DNA from: an uncultured Roseobacter sp.
Lineage (GTDB): Bacteria; Pseudomonadota; Alphaproteobacteria; Rhodobacterales; Rhodobacteraceae
Direction of reading: 5' to 3'
DNA length: 64,000 nt
Assembly: GCF_947499265.1 (NCBI RefSeq)
Contig: NZ_CANMNK010000005.1
Coordinates: forward strand, 1 to 64,000
Of the stretch, positions 10,658-19,153 are shown piece by piece; the stretch's first letter is position 1; each line of letters starts with the position of its first letter. Both the position numbers and the translations under genes were made by a program. Under the pieces are notes generated by a model, which worked only from the letters and a program-made list of their open reading frames with translations, was not told where the DNA came from and ran no database searches.

Positions 10658-11550
10658 CGCTCGCCCTCATCGGACCGCGCGCCCTGATCGCTGCGCAGGT
10701 AGTTGAAGAACTCGCTGTCCGGCGACAGAACCATCGTCGAATTGCTGCCCTTCAGCGAGCGTTCATAGGCGGTCAGCGACCGGTAGAACTCAAAGAATTC
10801 CGGGTCCTCGCCAAAGGCTTGAGCAAAGATCGCGTTACGTTCCGCATCCGCCTGACCGCGAATGATATCCGCTTCCCGCGTTGCATCCGATGTCAGCTCG
10901 ACCACAGTACGGTCGGCAAGGGCGCGCACCCGCTGGGCGGCTTCCTCACCACGCGCGATCTCGTCCGCCGCTTCGCGTTCCCGCTCCGCCCGCATCCGCG
11001 CAAAGGTTGCGTCCAGGTTCTGCTCCGGCAGGTTGGTCTGCTTTAGACGCACGTCAACTACTTCCAGACCAAGCGGCAGCGCCCGCAGGCGCGCCTGTTC
11101 AGTGATCCGTGCCATCAATCCGGCGCGATCCGCCGACAGGATCGTGTTCGAGGTCACCCCGTCCGACCCCAGCACGGCCCGGATGGTCGGGTTCAAAATA
11201 CCTTCCAGCCGGTCCTCGGCGGTGCGCATACCGCCCACACCAACCGCCTGACGGAATTGTGTCACATCCGAAATACGGTAGCGCGCAAATGCATCCACGA
11301 CGAGTCGGCGATCATCAGAGGGCGTGACCTCAGTCACATCCGTATCCAGCGACAGGATCCGGTCGTCATAGCGGACGACCTCCTGGATCAGCGGGATCTT
11401 GAACGCCAGACCGGGGTTTTCCTTCACGGATTTGATCTGGCCGAACTGCAGCACCAGCGCCTTTTCACGCTCATCAACGATGAAAACCGAACCGAGAACG
11501 CCCACCACAGCGATCACAGCAATAGGGATCAGAAAATTGCCAGCACGCAT
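10654..11550 (-). CDS. hflC: HflC, SPFH-domain modulator of FtsH
   Basis: HflC forms with HflK a large membrane assembly that surrounds and restrains the FtsH protease. The 298 residues contain one N-terminal membrane anchor (about 5-24), an SPFH/band-7 domain, and a helical coiled-coil tail rich in Arg, Glu and Ala (about 185-250). The ATG overlaps the hflK stop by one base (TGATG). Length and order match other alphaproteobacterial HflC proteins. Confidence 0.96.
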   Translation of the reverse strand: MRAGNFLIPIAVIAVVGVLGSVFIVDEREKALVLQFGQIKSVKENPGLAFKIPLIQEVVRYDDRILSLDTDVTEVTPSDDRRLVVDAFARYRISDVTQFRQAVGVGGMRTAEDRLEGILNPTIRAVLGSDGVTSNTILSADRAGLMARITEQARLRALPLGLEVVDVRLKQTNLPEQNLDATFARMRAEREREAADEIARGEEAAQRVRALADRTVVELTSDATREADIIRGQADAERNAIFAQAFGEDPEFFEFYRSLTAYERSLKGSNSTMVLSPDSEFFNYLRSDQGARSDEGER

Positions 11551-12710
11551 CAGTTGTTTCCTCCAGCAACAGCGCCGCGACGCAATTCATTCAAAGGCAG
11601 ATAGGGCACAACGCCCTGCCCGCCGTTTCCGCCGCCCAGATCACTTTCAAGAATGATCTTGTCGACATCGCCAAACACACGTTCCATCGTCTCAAGATAA
11701 AGCCGCTTGCGGGTCACTTCAGGCGCCTTGGCATATTCTTCCAGAACGGAGGTGAAACGTGCCGCCTCACCCTGCGCTTCGTTGACCTGCTGAGCGCGGT
11801 AGGCCTCGGCCTGTTCCAGCTGACTTGCGGCTTCACCACGTGCGCCCGCTGTCACCCGGTTGGCATAAGCATCCGCCTGACGTTCCAGACGGTCACGCTC
11901 CTGCTCCGCCGCCTGAACTTCGCGGAAGCTGTCGATCACCTCGCGCGGCGGATCCGCCTTATCGAGGTTGAGCCGCACGATATTCACGCCGCTGTCATAG
12001 GCGTCCAGCGTGCCCTGGATCAGCTGCTGCGCCTCGTCGGCGATGATTCCACGGTCCCGGTTGAGGATCGGCGCCAGCTGATTGCGCGCGATCACCTCGC
12101 GCATGGCGGATTCAGAAACGGCGCGGATCGTCTCCTGCGCCTCGGCGAGATTGAAGAGATATTTCGCCGGGTCGCTGATGTTCCAAACAACCTGGAAATC
12201 GATATCGATGATGTTTTCATCCGTGGTCAGCATCAGCCCGCTGTCCACGCGCGACCCGATGTCTTCAGTTTGCTCGCGTGTCACAGGCAGAACCTCGGCG
12301 GTGACCAGCGGCCAGGGCGCAAAGTTCAGACCGGGATCGCCGGTCGCATAATATTCGCCCAGGAACAGCTCTACCGACTGCTCTTCCGGCGCCACGGTGT
12401 AAAAGCTCGCCATGCCCCAGAGGATCACAGCACCCAAAACGCCAAGACCAATGGTCCCGCGGGTAAACGCCGGCCCGCCGTTGCCGCCACGGCCACTGCC
12501 GTTGCCCGCGCCGCCGCCTTTGCCGCCCATCAGAACGCGCAGACGTTCCTGACCTTTTTTGACCAGCTCATCGATTTCCGGAATCTGGGGCCCGTCGCCA
12601 CCCGGCCCACGTGGGCCTCCGCCATTGTTCCCGCGGTTTCCGCCGCCGGGTCTGTCGTCATCGGAATTTCCGCCGCCGCCCCCCCAGGGGCCGCCATTAT
12701 TGCCAGCCAT
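11550..12710 (-). CDS. hflK: HflK, SPFH-domain modulator of FtsH
   Basis: The 386-residue partner of HflC carries a long Gly/Asn-rich N-terminal cytoplasmic segment (about 1-75), which is low complexity and includes many GGN and GPGG repeats. A single membrane anchor (about 82-105) is followed by the band-7 domain and a Glu/Gln/Ala coiled coil. First gene of hflK-hflC-DUF2065. The Gly/Asn-rich tail is longer than in enteric HflK but is common in this order. Confidence 0.96.
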   Translation of the reverse strand: MAGNNGGPWGGGGGNSDDDRPGGGNRGNNGGGPRGPGGDGPQIPEIDELVKKGQERLRVLMGGKGGGAGNGSGRGGNGGPAFTRGTIGLGVLGAVILWGMASFYTVAPEEQSVELFLGEYYATGDPGLNFAPWPLVTAEVLPVTREQTEDIGSRVDSGLMLTTDENIIDIDFQVVWNISDPAKYLFNLAEAQETIRAVSESAMREVIARNQLAPILNRDRGIIADEAQQLIQGTLDAYDSGVNIVRLNLDKADPPREVIDSFREVQAAEQERDRLERQADAYANRVTAGARGEAASQLEQAEAYRAQQVNEAQGEAARFTSVLEEYAKAPEVTRKRLYLETMERVFGDVDKIILESDLGGGNGGQGVVPYLPLNELRRGAVAGGNN

Positions 12711-12784
12711 TCAGTCTCTTTCCCTCCTAAATCGCGCTCATGTGCGATTAAATCATGCCATAGGTACGCAAGGTTGCGCGGAAT

Positions 12785-14248
12785 TCAAGCAGTACGCATC
12801 GGGGTGCGCATCGTTACAATCTCTTCGGACATGGTCGGGTGCACCGCCACCGTCCGGTCGAAATCCTCTTTTGTCGCGCCCATCTTGATTGCAACGCCCG
12901 CCAGCTGAATCATTTCACCTGCGCCCGGTGCGACGATGTGACAGCCCAGGACCTTACGCGTTTCCTTGGAAACCACCAGCTTCATCAGGACCCGGTCCGG
13001 GCGCCCGGCAAAGGCCGTCTGCATCGGGCGGAACGAGGTGCAATAGACCTCAATCGGCTCCAGCTCCCGCGCGTCTTCCTCGCTGAGGCCAACGGTGCCC
13101 ATCTCCGGTTGGGTAAAGATCGCAGAGGGGATCAGCTCGTGATCCACCGGCGTCGGGTTGCCTTTGAACACGGTCTCGACAAAAGCCATGCCTTCGCGGA
13201 TCGCCACAGGGGTAAGGTTCACACGGTCTGTGACATCGCCGATCGCGTAGATCGAGGGCACCGCGGTCTGGCTGTATTCATCAACCTCGATCTGCCCGCG
13301 ACGTCCGAGTTTCACCCCCACGTCCTCCAGTCCCATGTCCCGAGAGTTCGGATCACGGCCGGTGGCAAAGAGCACCATGTCAAAGACACGCTCGCCGCCA
13401 TTGGTCGATTTGACCCAGATCGGCCCATCGGTGGCTTTGGCAGTGGTCTGCATCTCCTCGCGCTGCTTCACATCCGCTCCCATCGCCGCGTCGGACGCAG
13501 TGCCCGCCGAGCTCATCAAATGGTCTTCACTCGCGGGTGCCATTTCCAGTATATTCGTGCCCACCCGCAAATCGATGCCGCGCTCGCGCATGGATTCGGC
13601 AACCAGGCCGCGGGCCTCCTCATCAAATCCCCGGAGAATTTGTGCACCGCGATAATATTGTGTCACCTCGACCCCAAGGCCGTTCATGATGCCCGCAAAT
13701 TCACAGGCAATGTAGCCGCCACCGACAATCAGCAGGGATTTGGGCAAAGCCTTCAGATGGAAAATATCATCTGACACAATTCCAAGATGCGCGTTGGGCG
13801 TATCAGGTCGCACCGGATGGCCGCCGGTGGCCACCAGGATATGTTTCGCCGTCTTTGTTTCGCCGGTCGAAAGCTTGACCTCATGTGGCCCGGCCACCGA
13901 CGCCCGCGCATCGAAGGTGTCGACCCCGGACCCCTTGAGCAAATTGCGATAGACCTGCTCCAGCCTGTCTAACTCGTCATTCAGCCGTTTGCGGAAAGCG
14001 GGCCAGTCAAACGGCCCTTGCTTCAGGTCCCAGCCGTAGGATTGCGCGTCTTCGACAACGCCCGCGTATTCGCTGGCAAACACCATCAGCTTTTTGGGCA
14101 CACAGCCCCGGATGACACAGGTGCCGCCATAGCGGTCATCTTCGGCCAGCGCCACCTTTGCGCCCGCCTCGCCAGCGGCAACACGCGCGGCGCGCACACC
14201 GCCCGACCCGCCTCCGATGACAAAGAGATCATAGTCAAAATCGCTCAT
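12785..14248 (-). CDS. gor: Glutathione-disulfide reductase
   Basis: Gor reduces glutathione disulfide with NADPH. The 487-residue enzyme has the FAD motif GGGSGGVRAARVAA near 12-25, the redox pair C44/C49 in GGTCVIRGCVPKK, the NADPH motif GGGYIACEFAG (176-186), and the C-terminal dimer histidine region with AVHPTMSEE. It is about 35 residues longer than usual. The excess is one Ala/Ser/Glu-rich, apparently unstructured insertion at about residues 238-273, between the NADPH domain strands. Catalytic residues are intact, so it should be active. Confidence 0.95.
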   Translation of the reverse strand: MSDFDYDLFVIGGGSGGVRAARVAAGEAGAKVALAEDDRYGGTCVIRGCVPKKLMVFASEYAGVVEDAQSYGWDLKQGPFDWPAFRKRLNDELDRLEQVYRNLLKGSGVDTFDARASVAGPHEVKLSTGETKTAKHILVATGGHPVRPDTPNAHLGIVSDDIFHLKALPKSLLIVGGGYIACEFAGIMNGLGVEVTQYYRGAQILRGFDEEARGLVAESMRERGIDLRVGTNILEMAPASEDHLMSSAGTASDAAMGADVKQREEMQTTAKATDGPIWVKSTNGGERVFDMVLFATGRDPNSRDMGLEDVGVKLGRRGQIEVDEYSQTAVPSIYAIGDVTDRVNLTPVAIREGMAFVETVFKGNPTPVDHELIPSAIFTQPEMGTVGLSEEDARELEPIEVYCTSFRPMQTAFAGRPDRVLMKLVVSKETRKVLGCHIVAPGAGEMIQLAGVAIKMGATKEDFDRTVAVHPTMSEEIVTMRTPMRTA

Positions 14249-14354
14249 CGCGCGGGCCTTTCCAAGTCTTTCGGGTCTTTGAGGGGTCTATATAAGTGTG
14301 CGGCAGGTCATTACCACAAGGTCTCGGTGTTTTTGGCAGGCCCTTGAGCGGCAC

Positions 14355-15143
14355 TCAGTCGGACAGATCGGCAAAAAGGTTGTCTGATTCAACAAAATCC
14401 AGCTGTCCTTTTTCGACCGTGCCTTCGTTGATGTCGCGCACTTCCACCTTGCCGTCGCCGAAGCCGATGATCACCCGATCACAGATATCGATGAAGAGGC
14501 CATTCTCGACCACACCCGGCATCTGGTTGAGCACCAGGGAAAGCTGCCGCGCATTGCCGATACGCTTAAGATGCAGGTCAATGATGTGATTGCCCTCGTC
14601 TGTCACGAAGGGGACCGCGCCATTCATGCGCAGGCTGCTTTCCCGGCCCAGCACATCCATGGACACCAGCGTTTCCTCAACCAGCGCCTGAGTTGTCTGC
14701 CACCCGAAAGGGATAACCTCGATCGGCAGGGGGAAAGCGCCGAGCGTTTCGACCTCCTTGCCCACGTCGGCAATCACAACCATTTGATCAGAGGCCGTCG
14801 CCACGATCTTTTCCTGCAGCAGCGCGCCGCCGCCCCCTTTGATCAGGTTCAGCTGACCGTCGAATTCATCGGCACCGTCAATGGTGATGTCGAGCCACTT
14901 GGCCTCGTCAAGGGAGATCACCTCGATACCGACATCCCGGGCAAGCTCTGCCGTGCGGGTGGAGGTAGGCACCCCTTTGATCCGCAGCCCGTCATCACGC
15001 ACCATCTCACCAAGACAGCGCACCAGCCAGGCGGCGGTTGATCCGGTCCCCAATCCAACGCGCATCCCCGTTTCCACCAGCTGTGCCGCGCGTTTGGCGG
15101 AGACGAACTTGGCTTTGTCGATGGGAGAGAGTTCAGACGGCAT
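14355..15143 (-). CDS. rpiA: Ribose-5-phosphate isomerase A
   Basis: RpiA interconverts ribose-5-phosphate and ribulose-5-phosphate in the pentose phosphate pathway. The 262-residue protein shows the GLGTGSTA phosphate loop (about 30-37), the IDGADEFD acidic motif, and the KGGGGALLQEKI block with the catalytic glutamate and lysine region. It lies upstream of gor on the same strand, with about 100 bp between them. Both supply the NADPH/redox system, but co-regulation is only an inference. Confidence 0.97.
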   Translation of the reverse strand: MPSELSPIDKAKFVSAKRAAQLVETGMRVGLGTGSTAAWLVRCLGEMVRDDGLRIKGVPTSTRTAELARDVGIEVISLDEAKWLDITIDGADEFDGQLNLIKGGGGALLQEKIVATASDQMVVIADVGKEVETLGAFPLPIEVIPFGWQTTQALVEETLVSMDVLGRESSLRMNGAVPFVTDEGNHIIDLHLKRIGNARQLSLVLNQMPGVVENGLFIDICDRVIIGFGDGKVEVRDINEGTVEKGQLDFVESDNLFADLSD

Positions 15144-15332
15144 GGGCGGAATCCTTGGCGAGAGATGTCAGCCTTATAGAAAACATGTGCAGCGGGTGCG
15201 AGGGGTGATTTTGAGCAACTTGTGTCTGGTTTGCGGACAATTGGCCTCATGGCGATGTGCCATGTGCAAATCGCTTTGAAAAACGTCGTTTCCTGCACCG
15301 CTGCCATAAGGGAATCGGAATAGATCTGGGGC

Positions 15333-16025
15333 ATGAAGAACGCTGCCTACAAGCTCCATTACGCCCCTGACAATGCCTCGCTGGTGATCCGCCTGGCGCT
15401 GGAGGAGATTGGCGCGCCCTACACCACGCATCTGGTGGACCGCCGCGCACAAGGACAGCGCACACCGGCCTATCTGGCATTGAACCCGGACGGCAAAATC
15501 CCGGTGCTGGAGACAGAACATGGCGCGCTTTTTGAAACTGCAGCTATACTTCTGTGGTTGGCAGACAAACACCGCGGCTTGGCCCCTGCGCCCGATGCTC
15601 CTGAGCGCGGCGACTGCCTGAAATGGCTGTTTTACCTCTCCAACACGGTGCACCCCGCCCTGCGGATGCTGTTTTATCCCTGCGCCTACATCGGCGCATC
15701 CGAAACAGATCAACGGCAGCTCCAAACCGCCGCGCGCGCAAGTATCTTGGAGCATTTTGCCCTATTGGACGCGCATTGGCGTCACCGTGAAACACCCTCG
15801 ATTCTCGACCTCTACACCGCACCGATGCTGCGCTGGATTAGGCTTTACCCCCGTAACACCGATACCAGCTGGTTTGACCTGCACCGCTTTCCTGCTCTAC
15901 ATCGCATGGCAAGTGCGCTTGAGACCCGCGCGTCGGTCATCGCGGCCCAGGCTGCCGAGGGTCTTGGACCATATCCTTTCACCGCGCCGCAGGCGCCAAC
16001 CCCGCCCGAAGGAAGTGCTCTTTAG
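15333..16025 (+). CDS. Glutathione S-transferase family protein
   Basis: The 230-residue protein has an N-terminal thioredoxin-like GST domain (about 3-80) with LNPDGKIPVLE and ETAAILLWLAD, the glutathione-binding cis-Pro and Glu-Thr positions. An all-helical C-terminal domain follows. Substrate is unknown. Its stop codon is immediately followed by the sdaA start, so the two are cotranscribed. Confidence 0.88.
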   Translation: MKNAAYKLHYAPDNASLVIRLALEEIGAPYTTHLVDRRAQGQRTPAYLALNPDGKIPVLETEHGALFETAAILLWLADKHRGLAPAPDAPERGDCLKWLFYLSNTVHPALRMLFYPCAYIGASETDQRQLQTAARASILEHFALLDAHWRHRETPSILDLYTAPMLRWIRLYPRNTDTSWFDLHRFPALHRMASALETRASVIAAQAAEGLGPYPFTAPQAPTPPEGSAL

Positions 16026-17399
16026 ATGTTTCTGTCTGTCTTCGATATGTTCAAGGTAGGGATCGGCCCGTCGTCGTCACACACGATGGGGCCGATGGTG
16101 GCTGCGGCACGCTTTCTGGACAAAATGCGCGCCTCGCCCTTTGTCTTTCACGGGCTGCGCGCCTCCCTGCATGGCTCGCTGGCTTTTACAGGCGTCGGCC
16201 ATGCCACGGACCGCGCGACCATCCTTGGTCTCGCTGGGTTTGTGCCCGACACCTACGATGCCGATAAAGCGGACGCAGCGCTCGCGCAGATCAAGGCGGA
16301 GGGGGTGATCCATCCTGAGGGCCTGCCAGAACTGTCCTTTGACCCCGCGCAGGATCTTATCTTCGACTTCGACACCATTCTGAGCGGACACGCCAATGGC
16401 ATGATGCTGATGGCCACGGATGCGCAGGGCGACGTGACGCTGCGCGAAACCTATTATTCCATCGGTGGTGGTTTTGTCATGACCGAGGCGGAACTGGCCG
16501 AGGGAAAGGACATTGAAGAGGGTGCGCCGATCCCCTTCCCTTTCAAAACAGCGGCACAAATGCTGGAGATGTCCGAAGCCTCGGGCCGCACAATTGCAGA
16601 AATGAAACGTTCGAACGAGGCAGCGAGAGGTGGTGTGGATAACCTGCGCTCCGGCACCAAACGGCTCTGGCAGGTGATGAACGATTGCATCAATCGCGGT
16701 CTTTCCAGCGAAGGCGAACTGCCCGGCGGGCTGTCTGTGAAACGGCGCGCCAAGGGGATCCACGAAAAGCTGTTGGAGGAGCGCGGCATGAACCTCACCG
16801 CGCCCCACACCATCAACGATTGGATGAGCGTTTACGCGATGGCGGTGAACGAGGAAAACGCCGCCGGTGGTCAGGTGGTCACGGCCCCAACCAATGGCGC
16901 GGCCGGCGTGTTGCCGGCAACCCTGCGCTACTATCTCGATCATGTGCCCGGCGCATCAGAGGCGCATATCGAGGACTTTCTGCTGACCGCGGCGGCCATC
17001 GGCGGGCTGGTCAAGTACAATGCCTCAATCTCCGGGGCCGAGGCAGGCTGCCAGGCCGAAGTTGGCTCGGCAGCCGCGATGGCTGCGGCAGGTTTATGCG
17101 CTGTGCTGGGGGGCACGCCGCAACAGGTCGAAAACGCTGCCGAAATCGCCCTGGAACACCACCTCGGGATGACCTGTGACCCCGTGAAGGGGCTGGTGCA
17201 AGTGCCCTGCATCGAACGCAACGGGCTGGGTGCGATCAAGGCTGTCTCTGCCGCCTCTCTTGCCCTGCGCGGAGATGGTACGCATCTGGTCCCGCTGGAC
17301 GCCTGTATCGAGACGATGCGTCAGACCGGGGTGGATATGTCAGAGAAATATAAGGAGACATCGCTGGGCGGCTTGGCGGTAAATGTGCCAAACTGCTAA
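16026..17399 (+). CDS. sdaA: L-serine ammonia-lyase (iron-sulfur L-serine dehydratase)
   Basis: SdaA converts L-serine to pyruvate and ammonia using a 4Fe-4S cluster rather than PLP. The single-chain 457-residue protein begins with the beta domain (SVFDMFKVGIGPSSSHTMGPM) and continues into the alpha domain with PTNGAAGVLPA. Likely cluster cysteines lie in AGCQAEVG, MTCDPVKG and QVPCIERN. It directly abuts the upstream GST gene with no spacer. Confidence 0.97.
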   Translation: MFLSVFDMFKVGIGPSSSHTMGPMVAAARFLDKMRASPFVFHGLRASLHGSLAFTGVGHATDRATILGLAGFVPDTYDADKADAALAQIKAEGVIHPEGLPELSFDPAQDLIFDFDTILSGHANGMMLMATDAQGDVTLRETYYSIGGGFVMTEAELAEGKDIEEGAPIPFPFKTAAQMLEMSEASGRTIAEMKRSNEAARGGVDNLRSGTKRLWQVMNDCINRGLSSEGELPGGLSVKRRAKGIHEKLLEERGMNLTAPHTINDWMSVYAMAVNEENAAGGQVVTAPTNGAAGVLPATLRYYLDHVPGASEAHIEDFLLTAAAIGGLVKYNASISGAEAGCQAEVGSAAAMAAAGLCAVLGGTPQQVENAAEIALEHHLGMTCDPVKGLVQVPCIERNGLGAIKAVSAASLALRGDGTHLVPLDACIETMRQTGVDMSEKYKETSLGGLAVNVPNC

Positions 17400-17460
17400 A
17401 AGTTGTGTTAAACGCCGTGCTCTTCTTGCAATGATTGAGTTCCGGTTCTAGCCTCCGCCA

Positions 17461-18378
17461 ATGGCCCTAGATCGTCCCCTCCTCGGCATCACCCTGATGC
17501 TCGGCTTCTGCATTCTTGCTCCCGTGGGCGATGCCGTGGCAAAGATATTGGGGCAGACCGTCCCCATCGGTCAGTTGGTGCTCGTGCGATTTGCGGTGCA
17601 GGCGCTTGTTCTGATCCCCCTTGTCTGGGCGACCGGGCGCATGTGGAAAATGCGCGGCCGCATCCTGGCGCTGACCTTTATACGCACATTGCTTCATATC
17701 CTCGGGATCGGCGCGATGGTCACCGCGCTGAAGTTCCTGCCGCTGGCTGACGCCGTTGCCATTGCCTTTGTCATGCCCTTTATCATGTTGCTGCTGGGCA
17801 GATACGCCTTGAACGAAGAGGTTGGCCCGCGCCGCATGATCGCCTGTCTGGTGGGCTTCATCGGAACGCTCTTGGTGGTGCAACCCAGCTTCACGCAGGT
17901 CGGCTGGCCCGCCTTGCTGCCACTGGGGGTGGCGGTCAATTTCGCCCTCTTCATGCTGGTCACACGTCAGATTGCCAAGGAAACCGATCCCATTGGGCTG
18001 CAAGCGGTCAGCGGTGTCATGGCGGTTGGCGTCATGCTGCCGGTGCTGCTGGTATTTCAGGGCAGCAGCCTGGCGCAGTTGCACCTGATCCAGGTCAGCA
18101 ATTTCGAGTGGACGCTTTTGATCAGCATCGGGCTTCTGGGCACGGTCGCGCACCTGCTGATGACCTGGTCGCTGCGCTATGCGCCCTCAGCGACGCTGGC
18201 GCCGATGCAATACCTGGAAATCCCCTTCGCGACCATCATCGGCTTTCTGGTCTTTGGCGACTGGCCGAACCCGCTGGCCTCCACCGGCATTCTGATCACG
18301 ATGGCTGCGGGTCTCTATGTGGTGCTGCGCGAGCGGGCCACCGCGCGTGATCTGGCAGCGCAGCAAGCCGTTCCGTAA
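17461..18378 (+). CDS. DMT-superfamily (EamA) transporter
   Basis: This 305-residue membrane protein has about ten hydrophobic segments arranged as two EamA repeats (about 5-140 and 150-290), typical of drug/metabolite exporters such as RhtA or YdcZ relatives. Substrate cannot be inferred. Its last 83 bp overlap the 3' end of thiN on the other strand, a long convergent overlap for this genome. Confidence 0.88.
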   Translation: MALDRPLLGITLMLGFCILAPVGDAVAKILGQTVPIGQLVLVRFAVQALVLIPLVWATGRMWKMRGRILALTFIRTLLHILGIGAMVTALKFLPLADAVAIAFVMPFIMLLLGRYALNEEVGPRRMIACLVGFIGTLLVVQPSFTQVGWPALLPLGVAVNFALFMLVTRQIAKETDPIGLQAVSGVMAVGVMLPVLLVFQGSSLAQLHLIQVSNFEWTLLISIGLLGTVAHLLMTWSLRYAPSATLAPMQYLEIPFATIIGFLVFGDWPNPLASTGILITMAAGLYVVLRERATARDLAAQQAVP

Positions 18379-19015
18379 CCGCCGCCAAAAACCGGCGCGG
18401 CAGGATGCAGAGCATGAAAGGCGCATCAACTTCGAGGCGCAGGTCGCCCGTAGCCCGATTTGACGTCCCCGAGGCACCGGTAGGTGAAAACGTGAGACCC
18501 TCAATCGGCCACTCCAACCCCTGCGAAACCCCGCGCACCTCTCCCATCGGGAATAATGACACGCGTGTGCCCGGAGCCATGGGAATTTCTATCGTCGGCG
18601 GGCAGAGAAAAATGACATCTTCATCCCCCAGCAAGAGACACGCGACATCGGGGCGCATGACAAGTGTGTGCAACACACCCAGTTGATGATCGATCCGCCG
18701 ACCGCAAAATCCAACGGCCAAAACAACAGGCGCGCTGATATTGCGCAGCGCCTTATCAAAATCCGTGCTCATCTGTTCAGGGATCTTGTGGAACCGCGCC
18801 GTGGGGATTTGCGCTTGCGCTTCGGGTGAGATGGAATCCATATCACCAATGACCGCCGTCAGTTCGATACCCGCCCGCAGTACAACATCTGCCCCGCTGT
18901 CGGCTGCCACGCAGACCGGCGCCAGGGCCAAAGCCGCCTGCAAATCCTCAGGCCCAACCGCGCCCCCACCCACCAAAGTGACTGCCTCAAATTCGTCTAC
19001 AATTTTATTATTCAC
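18296..19015 (-). CDS. thiN: Thiamine diphosphokinase
   Basis: The enzyme transfers diphosphate from ATP to thiamine to make TPP. The 239-residue protein carries the family motifs ADSGAD (about 38-43), GDMDSI, STDFDKAL and GGRIDH-like FCGRRIDHQLG. The start is a GTG at 19015 with AAGGA upstream. The C-terminus is Pro/Arg/Ala-rich and overlaps the transporter gene, so it may be longer than in relatives. No TPP riboswitch fold is apparent upstream. Confidence 0.9.
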   Translation of the reverse strand: MNNKIVDEFEAVTLVGGGAVGPEDLQAALALAPVCVAADSGADVVLRAGIELTAVIGDMDSISPEAQAQIPTARFHKIPEQMSTDFDKALRNISAPVVLAVGFCGRRIDHQLGVLHTLVMRPDVACLLLGDEDVIFLCPPTIEIPMAPGTRVSLFPMGEVRGVSQGLEWPIEGLTFSPTGASGTSNRATGDLRLEVDAPFMLCILPRRFLAAVTERLAALPDHARWPARAAPHRDPQPS

Positions 19016-19153
19016 CGAAGTTTAATGTCCTTTTTGGAAACAGAACACAATCTCGCCACGAAATGATACGGTAAAAAGCACAGATTCGCACCGGTTTGGA
19101 CTTTTGCCGTATGGTAAACAGTTTGTTGAGATCACGCAGAGGACGAGCATCCG

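Noticed and set aside
19016-19153. TPP riboswitch before thiN
   Set aside because: No conserved thi-box text (such as CTGAGA plus ACCTGATCTGG) was found in the leader.
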